Below, piece by piece: positions 1 through 8,654 of a stretch of DNA of 24,694 nucleotides. This DNA is from DATKZH01 sp964505295 (lineage in GTDB: Bacteria; Planctomycetota; Planctomycetia; Pirellulales; Thermoguttaceae). Each line of letters begins with the position of its first letter. The first letter of the stretch is position 1. A program made the position numbers and the translations under genes. The stretch spans positions 1 through 24,694 of the forward strand of contig CAZDHR010000052.1 in assembly GCA_964505295.1 (NCBI GenBank). Reading direction: 5' to 3'. The notes beneath the pieces were generated by a model. It was not told the DNA's origin, did no database searches, and saw nothing but the letters and a program-made list of their open reading frames with translations.

Positions 1-57
1 TCCCGCAGATCCACGGGCCTCTTCCCCGTCCGTTTTAGCAGCCCACACGGCGTGTTG

Positions 58-1656
58 CTACAGGTCGTTCCGCCAGATGGCGAGCCAGTGGGACAGGTGG
101 CGCGTGGTGGTCATGTGCGACCCCACGGCGAAGTCGAGATCCCCGTCCCCGTCGAAGTCGGCCAGCTCCAGGGCCGGATAGCGGGGTGCGCCCACTTCGA
201 GCGTGTGCCGCACGAAGACGCCGGGCTCCGTCTGCTCCAGACACACCACCGAAGGAAGCGGCCGATCCCGGAGACGGGCCGGTTTGATTGGCTCGGGAAG
301 CCAGGCCGAGGCGACGACGTCCAGATCGCCGTCCGCGTCCACGTCGCCGGCCAGCGCGCGGCAGACGCCGAGCAGATCGGTCAGCCGGTGGTGGACGAAT
401 CGTTCACCGTCGAGATTCTCCAGCCACTGAATCCCGTGCAACGGATTGGCGTAGTTGTTGTCGAAGGCGTCGCCGTTCGCGTAAAGCACGTCCACGTCGC
501 CATCCTGGTCTAAGTCGACCGGCTCAATACCGCTGGAACCGTAGGTCAGATCTGGCCCGGTCCAGAGCCGCTTGCGCAGGAAGACGTGACGATCCTGCAT
601 CGAGGCGTCGCGACCCTGGTTCATGTACGCCTCCACGCATTCGTATTCCTGGCTGATGAGGGCCAGAAAATCGAGCTGACCGTCTCCATCCAGGTCGACG
701 ACGGGGACGTGGATCGCGCCGGGACGCGGATCGATCTCGCGGGGCACAAACTCGGGAGCCTCGCCGGACTCGGACGTGTTTTCGAGCAGCAGAACCTGCC
801 CCGTCCTGTGCAAGCCGAAATCCGCGACGACCAGGTCGACGTCTCCGTCCCCGTCCAAGTCGCCCGGCCGAACGTCGTCCACTCGCCCCAGCCCGGACGC
901 CACGACGATTTCTTCCCAGGTATCTCGCTGCTCGTCGCGGCGCAGCCAGACGACGCGACCGAAGTCGTGATCGTAGGGCACGAAGCTCCCCAGGTCGGCC
1001 ACCACGAGATCGATCGCGCCATCCCCGTCGAGGTCGCACGGCTCCACGTGGCACGGATTATTCAGACGCGCGAAAACGCTAGGCGGACTCGCCCTACGGT
1101 TCGGATCCACGGCCATCACGCTTCCGTCGCGCATATCGCAGGCGAGCAATACCGGGGGGCGGTCGGTTTCGAGACGAGCCCAGCGCAAGTAGGCAAGGGC
1201 CGGCGCCACGGTGGCAGACCGACCGGAGGTCCGTTTTTCAACCGTGAACGTGGCGCGCAGCGGGGTCGCTGCTTCCGGAGCGGTTGGAAAAACGAGCTCC
1301 CGAGGCGCCCGCGACCGGTAATAATCGACCGTGGCGTGAATGGGAGGTGGGTCGAGATGCGTCAGACCGGAGCGCGCGTAGAACTCGTAGCCGCGAAGCA
1401 CCTCGTCATGCCACGCGTCGCGAGGGAAGCTGTTGGGGGACGGCGTCGCGTGACAGTTGCCGCAAAACGCCGTGATGCGCGACGCCATCGCGTCCGTCGG
1501 CGGGAGCGACGGCGTCACACGGCCCGGAACGTCCCGGTCACGATACCACGGCGCGGGCCGCGACGCCCTCCAGACGGCGAGGGAGGCGAGAATAGCGATC
1601 AACATCGCGGCAATCGCACCACCAATGATCCACCGTCGATCGCGTCTGCCAAGCAT
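58..1656 (-). CDS. Membrane-anchored FG-GAP/VCBS repeat protein with a haem c motif
   Basis: 532 aa from the ATG at 1656. A longer TTG start at 1731 is possible, but the ATG places a membrane segment (residues about 9-29) directly at the N-terminus. A single CxxCH haem-c motif (C65, C68, H69; context FCGNCHATPSP) follows. From about residue 180 to the end there are six acidic DxDxDG-type calcium-binding loops, such as DLDGDGAIDLVVADLG, DLDGDGDVDLVVADFG and DFDGDGDLDFAVGSHM, as in FG-GAP/VCBS beta-propellers. The protein should sit on the outer face of the cytoplasmic membrane, propeller outward. It is divergent from a TPR/cytochrome c gene 127 bp away, so the two may share a control region. 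The family is common in planctomycetes and no enzymatic role is established for it; I infer an adhesion or electron-transfer scaffold. Domain assignment is confident, function is not. Confidence 0.85.
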   Translation of the reverse strand: MLGRRDRRWIIGGAIAAMLIAILASLAVWRASRPAPWYRDRDVPGRVTPSLPPTDAMASRITAFCGNCHATPSPNSFPRDAWHDEVLRGYEFYARSGLTHLDPPPIHATVDYYRSRAPRELVFPTAPEAATPLRATFTVEKRTSGRSATVAPALAYLRWARLETDRPPVLLACDMRDGSVMAVDPNRRASPPSVFARLNNPCHVEPCDLDGDGAIDLVVADLGSFVPYDHDFGRVVWLRRDEQRDTWEEIVVASGLGRVDDVRPGDLDGDGDVDLVVADFGLHRTGQVLLLENTSESGEAPEFVPREIDPRPGAIHVPVVDLDGDGQLDFLALISQEYECVEAYMNQGRDASMQDRHVFLRKRLWTGPDLTYGSSGIEPVDLDQDGDVDVLYANGDAFDNNYANPLHGIQWLENLDGERFVHHRLTDLLGVCRALAGDVDADGDLDVVASAWLPEPIKPARLRDRPLPSVVCLEQTEPGVFVRHTLEVGAPRYPALELADFDGDGDLDFAVGSHMTTTRHLSHWLAIWRNDL

Positions 1657-1783
1657 GCTGGTTGTTGTCTCTCGGGGTCCCGCAGCGTAGAATGCGAGAT
1701 CTGGTGATTCCCTCTGGGTGCGACCGGGCAACGACTCCTTCAGATTTTACCCCTCGGGGGGAACTGTAGCAAGGCCGTGAAAC

Positions 1784-3802
1784 ATGTCACACCGAAGACA
1801 ACGGCCACCGCGTCGAAAGGTCGATCGAAGACAACCGCCACCGCGTCGAGAGGTCGCAGGATGGCGTTGGTCTCGCCGCCACGCCGTATGGCTCACGTTT
1901 CTGTTGACCGTTGTCGCGCTGGCGATCTTCGCCCGGACCGCCTACTCGCTGTGGGCCAAGCAAGTGGCCGGCAACCGGCTGCGAATCGGTGCGATCAGCG
2001 ACGCTCGGCAATACTTGCAGCGAGCGGCCCGCAGCGCCCCCGACGACGGCACGATCGACGTGATGCTGGCGTTTTGCTTCCGGCAGTTTCGCCAGGTCGA
2101 CCGTTGGCGGGACGCTTTGCAGGCGGCGGAGAAGAAGGGAGTATCCCCAGAGCGCATCGAGCGAGAAAGACAGCTCTATCGCATCCAAACGGGCAATTGG
2201 GGGGAAGGGGCCGAATCGCAGTTGGCCACGTTCGCCGGAGAAGGCGTCACGGCGTACGACGTGCCGGCCGCGTTCGTGTCCGGTTGTCTGGCCAGCGGCC
2301 GGAACGCCTTGGCGCAACAGATCCTCGATGCCTGGAGCGCCGATTGCCCGAACGACGCTCACGTGGCGTACATGCGGGGCAAGTATTGGGAATCGCTGGG
2401 CGATGCGCAGCAAGCCCGGGCGCAGTACGAGGCGGCCATTTCGCGGGAACCACGCCACGAGCTGGCACGCGTCTCCCTGGCCGAGATGTTCGAGGAAAAC
2501 AATCAACTGGATCGGGCATTTCGGCAATACGCCGCGTTGGGGTCCGCCTCTCCCGCCGGCGAAGTCGCTGCGTTGGGCGCCGCGAGAATCCTCCGGAAGA
2601 TGGGCCACCTGGACCGGGCGCAAGCCATCCTGGAACCGTTTGCCCAAACCACCGAGACACCGATGGACGTGGCCGTGGCCATGGGACGCATCGCCATGGA
2701 TCGGGGCGATTTTCCAACGGCGGAGCGATGGTTCGAGCGGGCGGGGGTGGAGCGAACACGGGATCCCTACTTCCTGATGAGCGCGGTGCGCCTCCTCGGC
2801 ATGCAAGGCAAGTCGGCCGAAGCCGAGCGGCTCTTCCAACGCATCGCCGCCGTGGGTAACCGTGTGACGAGGACGGGCGACCTTCGCACCAGGCTGGCGC
2901 TCGACCCCGCCGATGCGGCCGCCGCCGCGGAAATCAAGCAGCTCATCCAGGAGCTTGACGTCGCGATGACGTCGCCCGATACCTTGCCCACCGAGTCCGC
3001 CACCGAGGACGAAACCTCCTCGCCCGCTCGTCGCCTCTTCGTATTGCACTGCGGCGCTTGTCACGGTCCCGAGGGCGACGGCAACGGCCTTGGCACGCGG
3101 CACTTGTTTCCTCGCCCGCGCGACCTTCGCTGGGAATTCAGCCGGCTGGTGAGCACGGAAAACGGCGTGCCCACGTTGAACGACACGCTCACCGTGCTGC
3201 GGCGAGGCGTTCCGGGAACGTCGATGCCCTCGTACGACGACCTGGAGGACGACGAGCTGCGTCTTCTGGCCGAGGAAGTGCACCGGCTGCGCCGCGAAGG
3301 TCTGCGCGAGCGGCTCGTCAGCGTGCTGGAGCTTCAGGGGGACGAGGTCATGGAAGACGAGGTGGAGGAATCCGTCGATCTTTTGACCGCCCCCGGCGAC
3401 GCGATCGTTGTCCCGCCCATCGGGCCGGCGGCGCCCTCGTCACTCGTCCGCGGCAAAGAGATCTATCTGGAGCTGGGCTGCGCGAACTGTCACGGCGAGG
3501 ATGGCGCCGGCGTGGCGGACGAGGTTTGGCACGACGAACGAGGGTTTCCCGTACGGGCGCGAGATCTTGCTCGTGAGTCGTTCAAGGGGGGCCAGGACGC
3601 CACGTCCGTCTACCTGCGAATCGCGGCGGGAATGCCCGGCAGTCCGCATCCTTCCAGCAGCGGCGTGTCGCAGGAGCAATTGGCCGATCTGGTGCAATTC
3701 TGTCTCTCCCTGTCGCGCGAGCCCAAAAAGGACTTCACCGACCATGAGCGTGCGGCCCTGGCCACCAGCCGGGCCTATCTGGCATCGCTGGACGTGGAGT
3801 GA
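1784..3802 (+). CDS. Membrane-anchored TPR protein with two C-terminal cytochrome c domains
   Basis: 672 aa. ATG at 1784 follows AAGG 9 bases upstream, and no other in-frame start precedes the membrane segment. Order of parts: an arginine/proline-rich cytoplasmic tail (residues 1-30) containing a duplicated 11-residue unit; one membrane helix (about 35-53); TPR-like helical repeats (about 60-390); a first cytochrome c domain (C423, C426, H427; GTSMP supplies a possible axial Met); and a second one (C566, C569, H570; possible Met in GMPGSPHP). The TPRs probably bind protein partners and the haems pass electrons in the periplasm. Its divergent neighbour also has a membrane anchor and a haem c motif, so the two may act together. 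The terminal oxidant or reductant cannot be read from the sequence. Confidence 0.87.
   Translation: MSHRRQRPPRRKVDRRQPPPRREVAGWRWSRRHAVWLTFLLTVVALAIFARTAYSLWAKQVAGNRLRIGAISDARQYLQRAARSAPDDGTIDVMLAFCFRQFRQVDRWRDALQAAEKKGVSPERIERERQLYRIQTGNWGEGAESQLATFAGEGVTAYDVPAAFVSGCLASGRNALAQQILDAWSADCPNDAHVAYMRGKYWESLGDAQQARAQYEAAISREPRHELARVSLAEMFEENNQLDRAFRQYAALGSASPAGEVAALGAARILRKMGHLDRAQAILEPFAQTTETPMDVAVAMGRIAMDRGDFPTAERWFERAGVERTRDPYFLMSAVRLLGMQGKSAEAERLFQRIAAVGNRVTRTGDLRTRLALDPADAAAAAEIKQLIQELDVAMTSPDTLPTESATEDETSSPARRLFVLHCGACHGPEGDGNGLGTRHLFPRPRDLRWEFSRLVSTENGVPTLNDTLTVLRRGVPGTSMPSYDDLEDDELRLLAEEVHRLRREGLRERLVSVLELQGDEVMEDEVEESVDLLTAPGDAIVVPPIGPAAPSSLVRGKEIYLELGCANCHGEDGAGVADEVWHDERGFPVRARDLARESFKGGQDATSVYLRIAAGMPGSPHPSSSGVSQEQLADLVQFCLSLSREPKKDFTDHERAALATSRAYLASLDVE
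1793..1858 (+). repeat. 33-bp imperfect tandem duplication in a coding region
   Basis: Two adjacent 33-bp copies (1793-1825 and 1826-1858) differ at only four positions. They encode RRQRPPRRKVD followed by RRQPPPRREVA, the basic cytoplasmic tail of the TPR/cytochrome c protein. The copies keep frame because 33 is a multiple of three. Confidence 0.85.
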
Positions 3803-3828
3803 AAGTGGTTCTCCGCCCCCCCATCCTC

Positions 3829-3847
3829 GGGCACCCGGGCTGTGCCC
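3829..3847. terminator. Hairpin between convergent genes, possible bidirectional terminator
   Basis: GGGCAC (3829-3834), a 7-base loop and GTGCCC (3842-3847) form a perfect 6-bp stem between the stop codons of two convergent genes (3802 and 3886). A short A-run and a CCCCGGGG stretch follow on the + strand. There is no proper U-tract, so the terminator role is an inference from position. Confidence 0.35.
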
Positions 3848-3885
3848 AGGAAAAACCCCGGGGGGCGCGGGGGCCGGCCCAGACT

Positions 3886-5604
3886 TCAAGGGAGCTTCAA
3901 CAGCCCGACGTCATCGTACCAAATAACGTCCTTCTCGTCCGTCTGCCCGCGGACGCCGAGCAGGATGACCAGGCGGCCGACGCCTTCGGGCACTTGAACG
4001 ACGCCGAACATCTCGCCCCACTCGTCGGGCGCGCCCTCGGAAAAGATGAGCTGATCTTGCGATTCGAGGGTCCAGGCGGATTCGGGCGTCTGCCAGCGGA
4101 CGCGGATCGAGGCGGCGCCCTGGCCCTGGAGCTTTCGCAGGGCGCGCACGGCGTATCGCTCGCCGGGCTGGACGGGGAAGCCTTGGAGGAAGCAGCCGCC
4201 GGCCACGTTCGCCGCCCGGGCCGCACCGGGCGCGGAGGTCCCCGACTCGCGATCCCAGGTGAACGTGCCCTTGGAGTCGGCCTCCTGCCACGTGCTCCAG
4301 CCGGCAGGCGTGCCGCCCTCGCGCCAGCGGAGCTCGCGCCCCTCGGCGTCGGTGACCGTTTCGAGGCCGAAGTCGCCGTTCAGCGCGAGGTTCGCCAGCT
4401 CGCCGGCCGCTTCGAGCCGGGCCATCTCGGTGCGCCCGTAATCGATCGGGTCGCGCACGAACCGCAACGCCTGCTCGCACCCCGGGAGGGCCTCGGGCCA
4501 CGTCTCGTCGTTCACCCGACCGTTTGGCGTGGGCCACCAGCGAAACTTCTCGCCGTAGATCCAGACGTATTCGTCGGCCGCGCGCAGGGCCGTGGCCACG
4601 TTCGCCCGCAGCCGCTCGACGCGCGGGCCGCCCAGCCCGTCGATGTACCACCGGCCCCACTCGGAGTCCTTGGGGTTCCAGTAGGCGTCGAGGTAGACGC
4701 CGTAGCTCACCTGCACCTGGGCCCGATACTTGGCCCGGTTCTCCGGCGAGACCAGCTCCTGGCAGGCCCCCTTGATCCGCACGGCCGCTTCGAGGTATTG
4801 CTCCGTGGCGTTGTACCGGTAGGCCGATTCGCACCCATCGACGAAGGTGACGGTCGGCGGGCACGCGTCGAGCCAGCCGTCGATGAACGCCGGATAGAGC
4901 CCATAGCCGAGCGTGGCCAGCCCCCGCCGCGGATCGGCGTGGCCGGTGGCCGTGGCGCAGACGCTGTTCATGAAGTAGGAGAAGAGCACCAGATCGGGAT
5001 ACTCCTCGACGACGGCGGAGATCGCCTCGCGGCCCCGCTGGCGTACCTTGGCGTAGTATTCGTCAAAGGTGTGCTGCTCGCGCTCGGGCTGGGCGTCGTA
5101 GCGGAACGGGGCGTGCGGCTTGGCGTACGGCTCGGGGTCGAAGAGGATGCCCTTCACGCCCGACTGCTTGGCAACCCAGGCCGCGATCCGCCAGTGATCG
5201 ACGATCTGGCGCCAGCCGTCGTCGTCGAACCAGTCGACGTTGCCCGGGTTGGCGTTGAACTGGATGAAGTTATCGGTGAAGCGTCGAAACTGGCAGGCCC
5301 TCAAGTCGTCGATTCCCGCCTGGAACCACTCCCGCTTCCACTCGCCGGGCTGAAAGGCCCATCGCAGCGGCACGCGCTTGCCGTCGTCGTCTTGCCCATT
5401 CACCTCGAGCACTACCCCGTCGAACGGCCGCTTTTCCATCTCCGCCAAGTTCTGCCGAAGTCGCCCAGTATCGGCCTTGTCCCAGCCGGTGGCGATGAGC
5501 TTCTTGGGGCGGCGCATGTCTTGGGCAGGGGAAAGCGACTCAGTGATGCCGGATACTGCCGTGAAGACGCACAACAGACAGAGAAGTCGTAGGCTAACTC
5601 GCAT
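3886..5604 (-). CDS. Secreted barrel-like protein with C-terminal carbohydrate-binding-like module
   Basis: 572 aa from ATG 5604. Residues 1-28 are a Sec signal peptide (basic start, hydrophobic core, SLSPAQD region). Residues about 35-390 resemble a glycosidase-type TIM barrel: aromatic-rich segments, a 'VKGILFDPEPY' strand with acidic residues, and 'FSYFMNS' as a later strand. Residues about 410-570 begin with NLALNGDFGLE and end with VIWYDDVGLLKL, the usual first and last strands of CBM4/9-like jelly-roll modules. I therefore expect an exported protein acting on or binding polysaccharide. I do not recognise the catalytic family and cannot name catalytic acids with certainty. The start lies 47 bp after the PIN gene on the same strand, but base composition and function differ, so a shared operon is doubtful. 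Confidence 0.8.
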   Translation of the reverse strand: MRVSLRLLCLLCVFTAVSGITESLSPAQDMRRPKKLIATGWDKADTGRLRQNLAEMEKRPFDGVVLEVNGQDDDGKRVPLRWAFQPGEWKREWFQAGIDDLRACQFRRFTDNFIQFNANPGNVDWFDDDGWRQIVDHWRIAAWVAKQSGVKGILFDPEPYAKPHAPFRYDAQPEREQHTFDEYYAKVRQRGREAISAVVEEYPDLVLFSYFMNSVCATATGHADPRRGLATLGYGLYPAFIDGWLDACPPTVTFVDGCESAYRYNATEQYLEAAVRIKGACQELVSPENRAKYRAQVQVSYGVYLDAYWNPKDSEWGRWYIDGLGGPRVERLRANVATALRAADEYVWIYGEKFRWWPTPNGRVNDETWPEALPGCEQALRFVRDPIDYGRTEMARLEAAGELANLALNGDFGLETVTDAEGRELRWREGGTPAGWSTWQEADSKGTFTWDRESGTSAPGAARAANVAGGCFLQGFPVQPGERYAVRALRKLQGQGAASIRVRWQTPESAWTLESQDQLIFSEGAPDEWGEMFGVVQVPEGVGRLVILLGVRGQTDEKDVIWYDDVGLLKLP

Positions 5605-5651
5605 CTTTAGGCGTCGGGGCTGTGCAGTCGGATCACTGCAACTGACGGTAT

Positions 5652-6152
5652 CTACGTTGCCCAGTCATCGAGGTCGATTAGACTTGCCGCAACGTCCTTG
5701 ATACGCGCCATCTTGTCGTGTGTGACAAGGACGAGGTTGTGCTCAAAGGCCTGAGCAGCAATCCAGAGATCGTTCTCTTGAATTCCCAGTTCGGCGCCGC
5801 TCACTGGGTCGATGAGCTGCTCGGGGCGGCGGGACTTCCTCCCTTTCTGCGGCGCGAACTTGCTGAAGAGCGCGGCTTTCAATTGAGCATAGTAGACGGC
5901 CGTCGTCTGCCGAACGTCGAGGACTCTGGGCAGGTTCTTGGCCAGGAATGCCTTGAACTGCACTTGCGGGCTAGTCTCGGCGGCGGAAACGCAGCGGTGG
6001 CCGTATTCAATCTCTCCCCACGTAATCGCGGATATCCGCAACGGCGTCTGAGGATCAAGCGAGTTGATTTGACCGACGACCCGCGCGTTCTCCGGCAGCT
6101 TCGGATTGTGCCAGAAGGCGACAATGCACGTATCCAGCAGGTAGCCGCGCAA
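5652..6152 (-). CDS. PIN-domain (VapC-like) nuclease coupled to a DNA methyltransferase
   Basis: 166 aa with a TTG start at 6152; the next in-frame Met is residue 148, far too late. GAGGAG (6162-6167), the last two codons of the upstream methylase, is an ideal ribosome-binding site 9 bases before TTG, and the methylase stop lies in the spacer. PIN tetrad candidates are D7 (YLLDTCIV), E47 (ITWGEIEYG), D128 (ENDLWIAA) and D146 (LVTHDKM), so the metal-binding active site looks intact and ribonuclease activity is likely. It is longer than a typical VapC (about 130 aa), with a basic segment at about 98-112 (KFAPQKGRKSRRPEQ). No VapB-type antitoxin is adjacent; the methylase occupies that position. 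Either the methylase complex controls it, or the pair is a defence or maintenance module. Confidence 0.88.
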   Translation of the reverse strand: MRGYLLDTCIVAFWHNPKLPENARVVGQINSLDPQTPLRISAITWGEIEYGHRCVSAAETSPQVQFKAFLAKNLPRVLDVRQTTAVYYAQLKAALFSKFAPQKGRKSRRPEQLIDPVSGAELGIQENDLWIAAQAFEHNLVLVTHDKMARIKDVAASLIDLDDWAT

Positions 6153-6158
6153 GGCCTG

Positions 6159-8654
6159 TTACTCCTCGTCTGCGTACGCTTCAACGGCGACGCCCAAGGC
6201 ATTGAGCAATTCGGGCGGTAGGTCCTCGCGGGGTTGTGCTCGCAGGTAGCCCGCAGTAGACCGTTCGTACGAATCCGAGAGGTATTCGTGCAGCGGGAAG
6301 CACGGTTCATAGTCTTCGGGGTAATAGCGCTCGAATTGAAAGGGCACGCCCTCACGCTGCCAACCGGCAAAGAGATCCAAGAGTTGACGTTCCAGTCGAG
6401 GCGGCAGGTCGTAGAGTCGCAGAACATCGGCATCGACGCGCAGCATCAAGTCCCGGGCGAGATCTGGACGGATGGGGGGCGCAAGCATCTGTTCCTCTTG
6501 AGCAACCTCTTGGAGGTATCCGCGCACGGCTTCAGTGACACGTTGAATGTCGCACTCCGCCACGGCGGGGACAGGGATACTCCGCATCATTGTCGTCAGA
6601 TTGTGTCTCTTGGTCGAATGCGTAAACGCAAACGCGTTTGCGAATGGCGAGTTGCAGATTGCCCAAAGAAACTCCAGCGACCAGGCTGTTTCACTGGGCC
6701 TGATGGTCACAAATGCGTCTGTGACAGCATGTCCCTCCGCATCAATCAGTGCTTTCAGTCGCCATGGCCCGCGGCTTACCGGAGCGCGATTCACCAACAA
6801 CTGTGGTATCCCAGTTGCCGCCCCCGCTCGTTTGACCTGGACGACTTCGCGTGAGAGATTCATCCAGAGCCCACGAGGAAGCTGATGGAGGAGCAAATCG
6901 TGCTTTAGCCGAACGAATCCTCGCTTGGCACCTGTAAACCGACGCTGTGAGTACTTGACGGCTCCCTCCGGCAAGTTCCTCGCCTCGTAGCTAAGGCCGT
7001 AGCTGACATGTGCGACCGACTCCAGCGTCGCATAGAGGCGGCACCAATGCCACAGCTCGTCCAATTCAGGCACCCGCATGTCCCAGCCGTTGTCGGCCGA
7101 AAAGCGGGATTGACCGAGCCGTCGTACAGACGAGAAGCGATAATCTCGCTTGAACCCGTCGAGGTCGCGTTCCCTGACTCGGCGATAGGTAAACGACGAG
7201 CCTCTTCGCTTGCGCACGGGCCGCTTGCGTGCCAGCACGATCGCGGACTCCATGTCCGACAAGGTGAAGATGCCATCGGGGAGAAGGCAGATATCGGCGA
7301 TCTCGAACTCGCGCACGAGCATCTCGCGTACTTCCGTGGCGTTGCTACTGTGCAGCAGCCCCTGAGGCACCACAATACCGACCACTGCACCGGCCGGCAA
7401 CGCGGGTAACGCACGCCGCAGCATCTCCGCGGTTTTGTTGGCGTGACGCAACTCTTCTTCGTGTTTTTGATAGCTCGCCCTCTCGGTGGCAGTGAAGTTC
7501 TCGAACGGCGCATTCGCCACGAGAATCGTAGCGGACTCGGCGGATCTGACGAGTACGTCCCTCTCAAACATGTCCGTGAGCTGCAAATCCCAGCCGTCCG
7601 GGTTGGGCACGTCCGCGAGAGTTAGCGAAAGGCGAGCAATCTCTAAGGCGAAAGCGTCGACTTCACACCCATGGAGCCGTTTGTGTAGATACTCGTGCCG
7701 TCTCCGTGGACTCCAATTCCCCGGCAGCAACTCCCTTAGCAATCGCATGGCGGAAACCAGAAAAGCGGCGTGACCGCACGCCGGCTCAAACACGCTCCGA
7801 TCCCTCAACGGGATCTCTTCAATCCAGGAGGCGAGTTTCCCGACAACGTAATCGACCAGATACGGCGGCGTGCTGTGGGTGCCCAGCGCCTTGCGGGTCT
7901 CTTTCGAGATGAGCGTGTTCTCGTACACATAGGCCAAGGACTCGGTCGTTGCGTGCCCCAGATGCGCGAAGCCAGCGATCGTAGCCGCCACCTCGCGAAG
8001 TGCATCCCTTTCGTGCGCATTGCGGGCTGCGACCTTCGTCGTTGTGCCGTAATGCGCCGCTACCCGCACGAAGACCTCGTCGACGTCAGACAGTTGCACG
8101 TCCGAGAACGCCGAGACCTGTTTGTCGCGCAAGAGCTTCGCGGCCACGAGCCAGAAGACCGACCTGAGGAGCCAATCGCTTTGGTCTTCCGAAAGCCTCC
8201 GCCATGCGAGCCGCGACTTGAGAGTCGAGACGCTTCGCTCGATGAGGCTCCCAAGCGCCTCGCCGATCTCGCTCTCCACCAGGGGCATGAGGCCCATGTC
8301 GACGAAGCTCAACTGGTAGTGCTTGCCGAAGCGTGCCCAAGTCTTCGCGCGATACACCGCGGTAGGTGCGAAATCCGCCTGATGCGCGCCGAAGAAACAC
8401 TCAATTTCCGTTGCGGGGAGGGATTCCACGAGTTGTGGCTCGCCGGGACTTTGTCTCCACCACTGAAGCTGGCTTCCGTAGCACACGAAGACGACGGGAG
8501 CTCCCAATTCGCGGCAAAACGACACCGCTTCAATCGGATCGGAGGGGACCTCGATGACGGCGATACACGCCGATCGCGCGTCGGCTGGCACATGGGCGAA
8601 TGCAGCCAACCGGACTTGCTTCCCGTCGCCGAAACGGAAATCCCGGCGGAGCAT
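6159..8654 (-). CDS. N6-adenine DNA methyltransferase, type IIG-like (Eco57I/HsdM-type core)
   Basis: At least 831 aa from ATG 8654. Residues about 10-120 have the alternating strand/helix pattern of a restriction-enzyme-like N-terminal domain (AVIEVPSDP, then PVVFVCYGSQLQWW), but the expected ExK reads E-V-P, so nuclease activity there is doubtful. A helical region follows (about 130-255). The methylase core has motif X near GTHSTPPYLVDYV (258-270), motif I FEPACGHAAFL (289-299), motif II acidic E332 in GCEVDA, and motif IV NAPF (381-384) in place of the usual NPPF/Y. The C-terminal half looks like a target-recognition domain, including FLWAICNSPFANAF and RSIPVPA. Recognisable coding sequence (RVLQPYLRRCGYSPG) continues in frame upstream of the ATG with no ATG, GTG or TTG, so the true start is unresolved; an ATT at 8726 is one option. 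The PIN gene is 6 bp downstream. Confidence 0.87.
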   Translation of the reverse strand: MLRRDFRFGDGKQVRLAAFAHVPADARSACIAVIEVPSDPIEAVSFCRELGAPVVFVCYGSQLQWWRQSPGEPQLVESLPATEIECFFGAHQADFAPTAVYRAKTWARFGKHYQLSFVDMGLMPLVESEIGEALGSLIERSVSTLKSRLAWRRLSEDQSDWLLRSVFWLVAAKLLRDKQVSAFSDVQLSDVDEVFVRVAAHYGTTTKVAARNAHERDALREVAATIAGFAHLGHATTESLAYVYENTLISKETRKALGTHSTPPYLVDYVVGKLASWIEEIPLRDRSVFEPACGHAAFLVSAMRLLRELLPGNWSPRRRHEYLHKRLHGCEVDAFALEIARLSLTLADVPNPDGWDLQLTDMFERDVLVRSAESATILVANAPFENFTATERASYQKHEEELRHANKTAEMLRRALPALPAGAVVGIVVPQGLLHSSNATEVREMLVREFEIADICLLPDGIFTLSDMESAIVLARKRPVRKRRGSSFTYRRVRERDLDGFKRDYRFSSVRRLGQSRFSADNGWDMRVPELDELWHWCRLYATLESVAHVSYGLSYEARNLPEGAVKYSQRRFTGAKRGFVRLKHDLLLHQLPRGLWMNLSREVVQVKRAGAATGIPQLLVNRAPVSRGPWRLKALIDAEGHAVTDAFVTIRPSETAWSLEFLWAICNSPFANAFAFTHSTKRHNLTTMMRSIPVPAVAECDIQRVTEAVRGYLQEVAQEEQMLAPPIRPDLARDLMLRVDADVLRLYDLPPRLERQLLDLFAGWQREGVPFQFERYYPEDYEPCFPLHEYLSDSYERSTAGYLRAQPREDLPPELLNALGVAVEAYADEE
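6162..6167 (-). promoter_or_regulatory. Ribosome-binding site of the PIN gene, inside the methylase 3' end
   Basis: GAGGAG on the minus strand encodes the final Glu-Glu of the methylase and lies 9 bases before the TTG start at 6152. It decides that start and indicates translation coupled to methylase termination. Confidence 0.75.

Noticed and set aside
3799..5592. 597-codon open frame on the + strand
   Set aside because: Fully antisense to the secreted barrel-like protein; its translation has no recognisable domain.
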